Source: an uncultured Acidovorax sp. (lineage in GTDB: Bacteria > Pseudomonadota > Gammaproteobacteria > Burkholderiales > Burkholderiaceae_C). From it: a stretch of 64,000 bases of DNA. Below the pieces are notes generated by a model. The model saw nothing but the letters and a program-made list of their open reading frames with translations. It was not told where the DNA came from and ran no database searches. Both the position numbers and the translations under genes were made by a program. This document shows positions 8,261 through 16,402 of this stretch, one piece after another; positions within the stretch are counted from its first letter, which is position 1, and every line of letters starts with the position of its first letter. The DNA is taken from NCBI GenBank assembly GCA_913774625.1, contig CAJYHL010000010.1:1-64000 (forward strand), given 5' to 3'.

Positions 8261-10198
8261 TCAGGCGGCGCGCTGCGCGGCGGCGGGGTAGGTGCGGGCG
8301 TCGGCCAGCTGCAGCGTGGCGCTGATGCTGCCCTTGCGGCCGTCCTCGAACTTGACCTGCGTCTCGATGAACTGCTCGGTGCGGCCGGCGTAGAGCGCAT
8401 CGACCAGCACGGCGTATTTCTCGGCCACGAACTTGCGGCGCACCTTGCGCGTGCGGGTCAGCTCGTCGTCGTCGGGGTCCAGTTCCTTGTGCAGCACCAG
8501 GAAGCGCGCCACCTGTGTGTCCGCCATGCCGGGTTCGGCGGCCAGGTCGGCGTTCACCTGGGCGATGCAGTCGCCGATCAGCGCGATCACCTGCGGCTTG
8601 GCCGCCAGATCGACATAGCCGCCGTAGGGCAGGCCCTGGCGCTCGGCCCAGTTGCCCACGGCCTCGAAGTCGATGTTGACGAAGGCGCAGACCTGGTCGC
8701 GCCCGTGGCCGAAGCACACGGCCTCCTTGATGTACTGGAAGAACTTGAGCTTGTTCTCGATGTAGTTGGGCGCGAACATGGCGCCGCCGGCCAGCCGGCC
8801 CACGTCCTTGGCGCGGTCGATGATGCGCAGCTGGCCATCGGCGTCGATCACGCCCGCGTCGCCGGTGCGGAACCAGCCGGCCGCGTCGATCACCTCGGCC
8901 GTGGCATCGGGGCGCTTGTAGTACTCCTTGAGCACCGACACGCCCTTGACCAGCACCTCGCCGCTGTCCGCGATCTTGAGTTCGATGCCCGGCGCGGCCT
9001 GGCCCACGGTGCTCAGCTGCACCTGGCCGTTGCGCTGGATGCAGACATAGGCGCAGGTCTCGGTCTGGCCGTAGAGCTGCTTGAGGTTGACGCCGATGGA
9101 GCGGAAGAAGCGGAACAGGTCCGGCCCGATGGCCGCGCCTGCCGTGTAGGCCACGCGGATGCGCGACAGGCCCATCACGTTGCGCAGCGGGCCGTAGATG
9201 GCGGCGTCGGCGAGCGCGTAGCGGAAGCGGTCCCAGGCGGCCACCGGCTTGCCGTCCAGCAGGTCGGCGCCCACGCGGCGCGCCAGCGCCATGCAGCGGT
9301 CGAACAGCCAGCGCTTGGGCGCCGAGGCGTCCTCCATGCGGATGGAGACGGAAGTCAGCATGCCTTCGAACACGCGCGGCGGCGCGAAGTAGTAGCTGGG
9401 GCCGATCTCGCGCAGGTCGATCTGCACCGTGGCCGCCGATTCCGGGCAGTTGATGGTGAAGCCCGCCACCAGCCACTGCGCGGTGGAGAAAAGATGGTCG
9501 CCCACCCAGGCCGGCGGCAGGTAGGAGATGACGTTGTCGGCGGGGACCAGGCCGTCCACCTCCACGCCGCCGCGCGCCGCCGCGATGAAGCTGGCATGCG
9601 TCTGGCACACGCCCTTGGGCTGGCCGGTGGTGCCCGAGGTGTAGAGGATCACCGACACGTCATCGGGTGCCACCTGCGCGGCCAGCGCGTCCCAGGCGCC
9701 GGGGTGGGCGCGGTCCCATTCGGCGCCGCGCGCCAGCAGCTCGGCCGTGCCGATCAGGCCCGGCTGGTCGTAGTGGCGCAGGCCGCGCGGGTCGTCGTAG
9801 ATGATGTGGGCGATGCCGGGCACCGATTCGCGCACCTCCAGCAGCTTGTCCACCTGCTCCTGGTTCTCGGCGAAGGCGAAGGCCACGTCGGCGTCCTGCA
9901 TGACGAACACCATCTCGGCGGCCACCGCGTCCTGGTAGAGCGGGATCGGCACGCCGCCCACGCTCTGCACGGCGACGAAGCCCAGATAGACATGCGGCCG
10001 GTTGTCGCTCACGAAGGCCAGGTTCTGCCCGCGGCCGAAGCCCAGCGACAGCAGGCCGCAGGCCAGCTGCCGCACCCTGGCCGCGGCCTCGCGCCAGCTC
10101 AGCGTCTGCCAGATGCCGTATTCCTTCTCGCGCAGCGCCGGCGCCTCGGGGCGCTCGGCGGCGTGGCGCAGCAGCAGATGGGGGAACGTGGTCGTCAT
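8261..10198 (-). CDS. AMP-dependent long-chain/aryl acyl-CoA synthetase
   Basis: A 645-residue AMP-forming ligase of the long-chain acyl-CoA synthetase (FAA1-like) branch. The start is the ATG of MTTTFPHLLLRHA, with AGAGGAACCGG upstream; a much longer open frame continues upstream but runs antisense to the exeA gene and is a shadow. Motifs: ILYTSGTTGQPKG (P-loop, near residue 190), QLYGQTETC, GWFRTGDAG and IDRAKDVGRLAGGAMFAP. It is the first gene of the run with livGHMKF and the PaaK-like gene, so it probably activates the acid imported by that transporter. A fatty or aryl-aliphatic acid is possible; the sequence does not decide. Confidence 0.88.
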   Translation of the reverse strand: MTTTFPHLLLRHAAERPEAPALREKEYGIWQTLSWREAAARVRQLACGLLSLGFGRGQNLAFVSDNRPHVYLGFVAVQSVGGVPIPLYQDAVAAEMVFVMQDADVAFAFAENQEQVDKLLEVRESVPGIAHIIYDDPRGLRHYDQPGLIGTAELLARGAEWDRAHPGAWDALAAQVAPDDVSVILYTSGTTGQPKGVCQTHASFIAAARGGVEVDGLVPADNVISYLPPAWVGDHLFSTAQWLVAGFTINCPESAATVQIDLREIGPSYYFAPPRVFEGMLTSVSIRMEDASAPKRWLFDRCMALARRVGADLLDGKPVAAWDRFRYALADAAIYGPLRNVMGLSRIRVAYTAGAAIGPDLFRFFRSIGVNLKQLYGQTETCAYVCIQRNGQVQLSTVGQAAPGIELKIADSGEVLVKGVSVLKEYYKRPDATAEVIDAAGWFRTGDAGVIDADGQLRIIDRAKDVGRLAGGAMFAPNYIENKLKFFQYIKEAVCFGHGRDQVCAFVNIDFEAVGNWAERQGLPYGGYVDLAAKPQVIALIGDCIAQVNADLAAEPGMADTQVARFLVLHKELDPDDDELTRTRKVRRKFVAEKYAVLVDALYAGRTEQFIETQVKFEDGRKGSISATLQLADARTYPAAAQRAA

Positions 10199-10438
10199 TC
10201 CGGTTCCTCTCGGTGGATGGAGGGGCAGGGCGGGCTGCCTTGGTGCGGGGCCGGCCGCTGCGCCCAGCACGCGGCCTTCCCTGTTGCAAGCCATCGTAGG
10301 AAGCGCTTTGACGCCGATCTGTCTTTGTGACGACAATTTCGGGGAAAGACCTGACGGGTGTAACCCTGCGCTGCAGCGCAGCAGGCGCAGGGTCCCGCAG
10401 GCGCGCACCGCCACGCGACAGCGGTATCCTCGCGGCCC

Positions 10439-12112
10439 ATGTACGCCCCGTTCTTCGGCCTCGAACACCCGCCCTTCTCCATCGCGCCGGACCCACGCTA
10501 CCTCTTCATGAGCGACCGCCACCGCGAGGCGCTGGCCCATCTGCTCTACGGCCTGGACGCGGGCGGCGGCTTCGTGCTGCTGACCGGCGAGATCGGCACC
10601 GGCAAGACCACCGTGTGCCGCTGTTTCCTGGAGCAGATCCCGGCGCACTGCAACGTCGCCTACATCTTCAATCCCAAGCTCACCGCCACCGAGCTGCTGC
10701 GCTCCATCTGCGACGAATTCGGCGTGGCCCATGCGCCCGCCGTGCCGGGCGCGGAAACGGTGAAGGACTGCCTGGACCCGCTCAACGCCTTCCTGCTGGC
10801 CCAGCACGCGGCCGGGCGCAACAACGTGCTCATCATCGACGAGGCGCAGAACCTGGCGCCCGACGTGCTGGAGCAACTGCGCCTGCTGACCAACCTGGAG
10901 ACCAGCGAGCGCAAGCTGCTGCAGATCATCCTGATCGGCCAGCCCGAGCTGCGCGGCATGGTCGCCAGCCCCGAGCTGGAGCAGCTGGCGCAGCGCGTGA
11001 TCGCGCGCTTCCACCTGGATGCGCTGAACCCGCAGGAGACCGCCCAGTACATCGCCCACCGCCTGGGCGTGGCGGGCCTGGCCGGGCCGCTGCCCTTCGA
11101 CCGCCGGGCGCTGCAGCGCATACACCGGCTGGCGCGCGGCGTGCCGCGCCGCATCAACCTGCTGTGCGACCGCGCGCTGCTGGGCGCCTATGCGGCCGGC
11201 GTGCGCACGGTGACCGACGCCATCGTGCGCCGTGCGGCGCGCGAGGTGTTCGGCGCCGCGCAGGGCTCTGCCGGCACGGCCGCCCTGCGCTGGCCTGCAG
11301 GCGCGGCCGGTGCCCTGGGCGCGCTGGCCGGCGCGGCGGTGGTGGCGGCGGGCGTCTGGGCCTGGCAGGCCCACGCGCCTTCCGCATCGGTGGCATCGGC
11401 TGCGGCACCGCCTGCCCGGGCGGCGGCGGCATTGGGCAGCGCCTCGGCGCCTGCCTCTGCGGCATCGGCCTCCGCCTCCGCCGCGCGCGGGCTGGCGGCC
11501 TTCCTGGCGGCGCAGCCGGCGGGCGAGGGCGCTGCCTGGTCCGATCTGGCCCGCGCCTGGGGGGCCGCGGCACCTGCCGATGCGGCGGCCGCGCAGGGCG
11601 ATGACTGCCCGGCCTGGCTGGCATCGGCCCGCCTGGCCTGCTACGCCGTGCCGCGCGCCAGCCTGAGCCTGCTGCGCCAGCTCGACCGGCCCGCGCTGCT
11701 GACCCTGCACCCCACCGATGGTGCGGCGCCGGTGGCGGCCGTGCTGCGCCACCTGGACGCCGACGCCGCCACGCTGGAAGGCGCGGGCGGCCGCAGCGTG
11801 CGCGTCCCATTGGCCGAACTCGCGCAGGTCTGGCGGGGCGACATGGCCACCCTCTGGCGCGAGCCCGAGGGCGTGGCGGCCGGGCGGGATGTGGCCATCC
11901 TGCCCGCCGGCCGCGACTGGATCGACCAGCACCTGCCGCCCGAGGCCGCAGGCGGGAGGGATGGCGGCTCGGAGCAGGAGCGCCGCGCGCGCATCCGCCG
12001 CTTCCAGGTGGCCCAAGGCCTCACGCCCGACGGCCGGGCCGGGCCGCTCACCCTCATGCAGCTCAACCGCACGGCCGGCGTGAGCGAACCGCGCCTGCGC
12101 ACCGGAAACTGA
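10439..12112 (+). CDS. exeA: ExeA/GspA-like AAA ATPase with C-terminal peptidoglycan-binding region
   Basis: A 557-residue inner-membrane protein resembling ExeA/GspA. The N-terminus MYAPFFGLEHPPFSIAPDPR is the family opening. Walker A is GEIGTGKTT (about 49-57) and Walker B is VLIIDEAQN, within an AAA_22-type ATPase followed by a lid (RRINLLCDRALLGAYA). An Ala-rich transmembrane segment lies near residues 285-305. The periplasmic part contains a C39-like/papain-type fold segment (LSLLRQLDRPALLTL) and ends in a peptidoglycan-binding motif, RIRRFQVAQGLTPDGRAGPLTLMQLN. In Aeromonas, ExeAB helps the type II secretin assemble through the cell wall. The adjacent gspB-like gene supports this; no other type II genes are in the window. 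Confidence 0.85.
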   Translation: MYAPFFGLEHPPFSIAPDPRYLFMSDRHREALAHLLYGLDAGGGFVLLTGEIGTGKTTVCRCFLEQIPAHCNVAYIFNPKLTATELLRSICDEFGVAHAPAVPGAETVKDCLDPLNAFLLAQHAAGRNNVLIIDEAQNLAPDVLEQLRLLTNLETSERKLLQIILIGQPELRGMVASPELEQLAQRVIARFHLDALNPQETAQYIAHRLGVAGLAGPLPFDRRALQRIHRLARGVPRRINLLCDRALLGAYAAGVRTVTDAIVRRAAREVFGAAQGSAGTAALRWPAGAAGALGALAGAAVVAAGVWAWQAHAPSASVASAAAPPARAAAALGSASAPASAASASASAARGLAAFLAAQPAGEGAAWSDLARAWGAAAPADAAAAQGDDCPAWLASARLACYAVPRASLSLLRQLDRPALLTLHPTDGAAPVAAVLRHLDADAATLEGAGGRSVRVPLAELAQVWRGDMATLWREPEGVAAGRDVAILPAGRDWIDQHLPPEAAGGRDGGSEQERRARIRRFQVAQGLTPDGRAGPLTLMQLNRTAGVSEPRLRTGN

Positions 12113-12121
12113 AGCCACACC

Positions 12122-12841
12122 ATGTCCTACATCCTTGATGCGCTGCGGCGCGCCGAAGCCGAACGCGGGCGCGGCGCCGTGCCCGGCCTGCACACCCCCG
12201 GCACGCCTGCGGCGGGCCTGCCCGATGGCAGCGCGCCCGGCCGCGCTCCGATGGCGGCGGCGGTCGCCCTGGCCGCGCTGGCGGCTGCGGCGCTGGCAGC
12301 GGGCGGCATGTGGTGGTGGCAGCAGCGGCCGGCAACGGCCCCTGCCGTGCCCGCCCCGCTCCCCGCTCCCGCTCCCGCCGCTGCACCCGCTGTCCAGGCG
12401 CCTCTTCCGGTCATGCCCGCGCCTGCTCCCGCCCCCCGGGTGGAAAGGGCCGCGCCCACTCCGCCGTCCGCTTCCCCGCCGCCGCCGTCCGCACGGCGCT
12501 CCCCGGCGCCCGACGCGGCCCCGGCCCGGCCGGTACCGGCTCCTGCTCCCGCCACAGCCGCTGCGCCCTCTGCCGCGCCCGGGGCAGCCCGCCCGGGCGC
12601 GCCCGCAGGTACCGTATTCGCTCCGGCCGATCTGCCGGCTTCGGTGCGCGAACAGCTGCCCATGCTGCAGATCGCCGGGGTCACCTATTCGTCCAACCCG
12701 CTCTATCGCATGGCCATCGTCAACGGCCAGGTGCTGCACGAGGGCGACGCCGCCGCGCCGGGCCTGACGCTGGAGCGCGTGGAGCCGGGCCGCACGGTCT
12801 GGGCCTTCCAGGGCTACCGCTACGCCGTGCCGTCCAAGTAG
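12122..12841 (+). CDS. gspB: general secretion pathway protein B-like (T2SSB)
   Basis: A 239-residue bitopic membrane protein beginning MSYILDALRRAEAERGRG, the standard GspB/ExeB N-terminus. One transmembrane segment (about residues 42-65) ends in GGMWWWQQ. A long Pro/Ala-rich spacer of roughly 90 residues crosses the periplasm, and the C-terminal T2SSB domain is visible as YSSNPLYRMAIVNGQVLHEG and VWAFQGYRYAV. It lies nine bases after exeA and is surely in the same transcript. It is predicted to form a complex with ExeA for secretin insertion. Codon use is extremely GC-rich in the spacer. Confidence 0.85.
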   Translation: MSYILDALRRAEAERGRGAVPGLHTPGTPAAGLPDGSAPGRAPMAAAVALAALAAAALAAGGMWWWQQRPATAPAVPAPLPAPAPAAAPAVQAPLPVMPAPAPAPRVERAAPTPPSASPPPPSARRSPAPDAAPARPVPAPAPATAAAPSAAPGAARPGAPAGTVFAPADLPASVREQLPMLQIAGVTYSSNPLYRMAIVNGQVLHEGDAAAPGLTLERVEPGRTVWAFQGYRYAVPSK

Positions 12842-13008
12842 CGGCGTGCAGCGCCGGCCAGGATCCGGCGGCAGCCATCGCGACGCGGGCGGGGGTGCCG
12901 CTGGCGGAGCAGCGTTCGGCGGCGGCTTCGGGCCGCTGTGCCGGTGCTGCCGGGCGAGCGGGGTATTCCCCCATCCGGCGTGATGGCTTCCTGCTTCATG
13001 CTCGGGCC

Positions 13009-13812
13009 ATGAACCAGGACCTTTCCCTGCACCAGCGGCGCCGTGCGCCCACGCCGCAGGAGCTTGCCGGCATTCCGTGGCTGGCGGCCCTGCTGCCGCC
13101 CGAGCGCGAGCGCGCCGTGCAGGCGCTGTGCGTGGGCGATGCGCTGGTGGGCGACTATGTCTGCCGCGTGGGGCGGCCGGTGACCTACTGGTTCGGCGTG
13201 GTCGAAGGCCTGTTGAAGATGAGCACCGACAACGAGCAGGGCCAGACCATGACCTTCGCCGGCATGCCGCCGGGCGGCTGGTTCGGCGAGGGCACGGTGG
13301 TCAAGCGCGAGCCCTACCGCTACGACGTGCGCGCGCTGCGCCGCAGCGTGGTGGCGGGGCTGCCGCTGGAAACCTTCCATTGGCTGCTCGACCATTCCAT
13401 CGGTTTCAACCGCTTCGTGATGGGCCAGCTCAACGAGCGGCTGGGACAGTTCATCGCCGCGCGCGAGATCGACCGCATGACCAACCCCGATCTGCGCGTG
13501 GCGCGCAGCCTGGCGGCGCTCTTCAATCCCGTGCTCTACCCCGGCGTGGGCGAAATGCTGCGCATCACCCAGCAGGAGCTGGCCTATCTGGTGGGCCTGT
13601 CGCGCCAGCGCGTGAACGAGGCCCTGGCGGCGCTGGAGGCGCAGGACGCTATCCGCGTGGAATACGGTGGCCTGCGGGTGCTGGACCCGGAGGCGCTGCG
13701 CAGCGGCAGCTTCGCCCCGGAAGTGGCGAGCCCGGGCGCTGCTGCCGGGCCCCGCAGGCGCCGCAGCCGGCGCGCGCGTCGCGCCGCGGCCGGGCCGGCG
13801 TTCAGTGCTTGA
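13009..13812 (+). CDS. Crp/Fnr-family transcriptional regulator
   Basis: A 267-residue regulator. The start is the ATG of [14 protein letters not shown]; the upstream open frame is a shadow of gspB. The N-terminal cyclic-nucleotide-binding-type beta roll includes [20 protein letters not shown] and [13 protein letters not shown], and the C-terminal winged helix includes [21 protein letters not shown], the recognition helix. No FNR-type cysteine cluster is present, and the full cAMP-contact motif is not evident, so the effector is unknown. The C-terminal 30 residues are Arg/Ala-rich. Its 3' end overlaps the convergent chemoreceptor gene by 11 bases. It is a candidate regulator of the nearby CoA ligase/ABC operon, by analogy only. 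Confidence 0.88.
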   Translation: MNQDLSLHQRRRAPTPQELAGIPWLAALLPPERERAVQALCVGDALVGDYVCRVGRPVTYWFGVVEGLLKMSTDNEQGQTMTFAGMPPGGWFGEGTVVKREPYRYDVRALRRSVVAGLPLETFHWLLDHSIGFNRFVMGQLNERLGQFIAAREIDRMTNPDLRVARSLAALFNPVLYPGVGEMLRITQQELAYLVGLSRQRVNEALAALEAQDAIRVEYGGLRVLDPEALRSGSFAPEVASPGAAAGPRRRRSRRARRAAAGPAFSA

Positions 13813-15496
13813 GCCGCAGCCGGGCCGCCGCCGGCGGCTGCAGGGCGGCCGCGGGCAGGCGCTGCGGTGCGGGCTGCTCGCCCAGCGGCTCTGCCGCCGG
13901 GACGGCGTTGCCGCCCGGCTCCCGCGACAGGCGGAACTGGCCCACGGCATGCGTCAGCCGCGCCGCCTGTTCCCTGAGGCTGGTGGCGGCGGCGGAGCTT
14001 TCCTCGACCAGCGCCGCGTTCTGCTGCGTCATGCCGTCGAGCTCGCCCATGGCCTGGCTGACCTGCGCAACGCTGTGGCTCTGCGCCTGGGCCGATGCGG
14101 TGATCTCGCCCATGATGTCCGAGACCCGGCGCACGGAGTCCACCAGCTCGTGGATGGTCTGGCCCGCATGGCCGACCAGGGCGCTGCCCTGGTCCACCTG
14201 CTGGCCGCTGGCCTGGATCAGGGCCTTGATCTCGCGTGCGGCGTCGGCCGACCGGCCGGCCAGCGCCCGCACCTCGCTGGCCACCACGGCGAAGCCGCGG
14301 CCCTGCTCGCCGGCGCGGGCCGCTTCCACGGCCGCATTCAGCGCCAGGATGTTGGTCTGGAAGGCGATGGAATCGATCACGCCGATGATGTCCGCGATCT
14401 TGCGCGAGCTGGAGCTGATGGTGTCCATGGTCTGCACCACCTGTCCCACCACGTCGCCGCCGCGCGTGGCCGCGTCGGAGGCGGCCGAGGTCATGCGGTG
14501 CGCCTGCTGCGAGGCGTCGGCGCTCTGCGCCACGGTGTGCGTGACCTCGCTCAGCGCGGAGGCGGCCTGCTGCAGGCTGCGCGCGGTGTGCTCGGTGCGC
14601 TGGCTCAGGTCCAGATTGCCCGAGGCGACTTCGCCGCTGGCCGCCAGGATGGAGCCGGCGGTGGTGCTGATCTCGCCCACCAGCGCGCGCAGCCGGTCCT
14701 GCATGGCGGCGATGGCCTGCAGCAGCCGCCCCGTCTCGTCGTGGATGCGCACCTCGACCTGCGAGGTCAGGTCGCCCGCGGCGATGCGCTCGGCCACCAC
14801 GACGGCCCGGCCGATGGGCTGGGTGATGCTGCGCGTCGCCCGCCAGGCGATCAGGCCGCCCAGCGCCAGGGCCAGAGCCACCAGCAGGGCGCTGGTGATG
14901 CGCGCGTTGCTCTGGGTGGCTGCGGCGGCATCGACGGCGGCGGTGTTCAGCGTTTCCTGCAGTTCGGCCAGCTTGCCCAGCTGCGCGCGCCAGCTGGCCT
15001 CGATGGGCGCCACGCGCGTCATCAGGCCCAGCGTGGCGGTGACGGTGTCGCCGTCGGTGATGGCCTTGCCGGTGGCGGTGACTTCCGGCGCCACCTTGCG
15101 CGCCAGGGCCTGGATCCCGGTGAAGAGCTCCTGCTCCTGGGCCGTGGCGCCGCCGGCCAGCAGTTCCTTCAGGCGGGCTTCGTCGCGGGCGTAGCTTTCC
15201 AGGGCCTTGGCGGTGGCGGCGATCTGCTCGGCGGCGCGCTGCGGGTCCATCTCGGCCAGCATGGCGGCGGACCGGCTGTGCAGGCCCACCGCGCTGACGT
15301 TGTCCAGCATGCCGTTGACCAGCCGTGTCTTGGCCGCGCTGACGGAGGTGACGTACTGCATCTGCGCCTGGACGGCCGACTGCGCCCACAGGCCCACCAG
15401 CGCGATGGCCAGCACCAGGACCAGCATGCAGCCGAATCCCAGCCAGAGGCGCGTGGAGATCGAGAGGGAGCGAAGGCGTGATGCGTTGGCGGACAT
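13802..15496 (-). CDS. methyl-accepting chemotaxis protein (Tar/Tsr-like)
   Basis: A 564-residue chemoreceptor. I chose the ATG of [10 protein letters not shown]; a TTG 13 codons upstream is also in frame. A transmembrane helix at about residues 15-38 ([20 protein letters not shown]) is followed by a four-helix-bundle sensor of about 145 residues, a second helix ([16 protein letters not shown]), a HAMP domain ([20 protein letters not shown]) and the cytoplasmic coiled coil with the invariant tip [39 protein letters not shown]. No NWETF-type tether is seen at the C-terminus. The ligand is not predictable. It is convergent with the Crp/Fnr gene. Confidence 0.92.
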   Translation of the reverse strand: MSANASRLRSLSISTRLWLGFGCMLVLVLAIALVGLWAQSAVQAQMQYVTSVSAAKTRLVNGMLDNVSAVGLHSRSAAMLAEMDPQRAAEQIAATAKALESYARDEARLKELLAGGATAQEQELFTGIQALARKVAPEVTATGKAITDGDTVTATLGLMTRVAPIEASWRAQLGKLAELQETLNTAAVDAAAATQSNARITSALLVALALALGGLIAWRATRSITQPIGRAVVVAERIAAGDLTSQVEVRIHDETGRLLQAIAAMQDRLRALVGEISTTAGSILAASGEVASGNLDLSQRTEHTARSLQQAASALSEVTHTVAQSADASQQAHRMTSAASDAATRGGDVVGQVVQTMDTISSSSRKIADIIGVIDSIAFQTNILALNAAVEAARAGEQGRGFAVVASEVRALAGRSADAAREIKALIQASGQQVDQGSALVGHAGQTIHELVDSVRRVSDIMGEITASAQAQSHSVAQVSQAMGELDGMTQQNAALVEESSAAATSLREQAARLTHAVGQFRLSREPGGNAVPAAEPLGEQPAPQRLPAAALQPPAAARLRLKH

Positions 15497-15766
15497 GGCG
15501 GGCTTTCTGGCAACAGGGGCGATGAGCGACAGCAAGATGGATGCCGTCGCTGATGTTGTTACAAATCACTTTCCGGCCCGGTCCGAGAAATGCAATGGCC
15601 CGGGCCGTGCGCGGGCGACCATAACAATTTAAAGTGTGCTCTTCGCGACGGCTGGGCCTTATTTTTTGCTATCAATTCGGTAGTCTCATAAGCGCTGTAA
15701 GCGGGCTGTCCGGCTGGTGTCGGCACCGTCCATTCCGCATTTGCTTGTTACATAAAAGGGTTCTGC

Positions 15767-16402
15767 ATGCGTTCCGTGAGCGGCATCGGCCGGCTTGCCG
15801 GCCATATTTCGATGGGCGTTCTGGCCTGGGGCCTTGCATGCGGAGCCGGCGCCGCCACGGTGCAGGTCACGGTGCAGGATGGCGCCGGCAAGCCCCTGCC
15901 CGGTGCGGTGGCCTTCCTGGAGTCGCCCGAGGCCAGGCGCCTGGTGCGTCCTCTGGCGAATGCCGAGATCGTCCAGCAGAAGCTGCGCTTCCATCCGGAC
16001 GTGCTGGTCGTGCCGGTGGGCACGGCGGTTCGCTTTCCGAACCACGACACCGTGCGGCACCACGTGTATTCGTTCTCGCCGGCCAAGAAGTTCGAGCTCA
16101 AGCTCTATGCGGGCGTGCCCGCCAACCCGGTGGTGTTCGACCAGCCGGGCGTGGTGGTGCTGGGTTGCAACATCCACGACCAGATGGTGGGCTGGGTGCT
16201 GGCGGTCGAAACGCCCTACTACGCCGTCGGCAGCGCGCCGGACGGCGGCGTGCGCCTGGAGAACGTGCCGGCGGGCAGCTACCAGCTGCGCGTCTGGCAT
16301 GAAAGCCTGCCGGTGGGCGCTGCGGCCCTTGCCCAGCCGCTCGCCGTGTCCGAGCCCGGCGGCGCGCCCGTCGTGGTGCGCCTGAGCGCCGCGAAGCCGT
16401 GA
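15767..16402 (+). CDS. cupredoxin-like secreted protein (methylamine-utilisation/plastocyanin-like)
   Basis: A 211-residue secreted protein. The signal peptide ends near ACGAGA-ATV (about residue 29). Two features are seen: an N-terminal carboxypeptidase-regulatory-like strand region (VQVTVQDGAGKPLPGAVAFL) and a cupredoxin-like core with PVGTAVRFPNHDTVRHHVYS and VVLGCNIHDQMVGWVLAVE. The histidines of DTVRHHVYSFS and the Cys/His/Met of GCNIHDQM are positioned as type-1 copper ligands. The stop overlaps the start of the GGDEF-EAL gene (TGATG), so the two are translationally coupled. This pairing suggests the cupredoxin reports a periplasmic redox or copper signal to the c-di-GMP protein; that is inference. 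Confidence 0.82.
   Translation: MRSVSGIGRLAGHISMGVLAWGLACGAGAATVQVTVQDGAGKPLPGAVAFLESPEARRLVRPLANAEIVQQKLRFHPDVLVVPVGTAVRFPNHDTVRHHVYSFSPAKKFELKLYAGVPANPVVFDQPGVVVLGCNIHDQMVGWVLAVETPYYAVGSAPDGGVRLENVPAGSYQLRVWHESLPVGAAALAQPLAVSEPGGAPVVVRLSAAKP

Noticed and set aside
10199-12739. Very long minus-strand open frame (to 12739) continuing upstream of the CoA ligase
   Set aside because: It runs antisense to exeA and gspB, which have strong family motifs; GC-rich third positions open this frame. The true start is the ATG at 10198 with a ribosome site.
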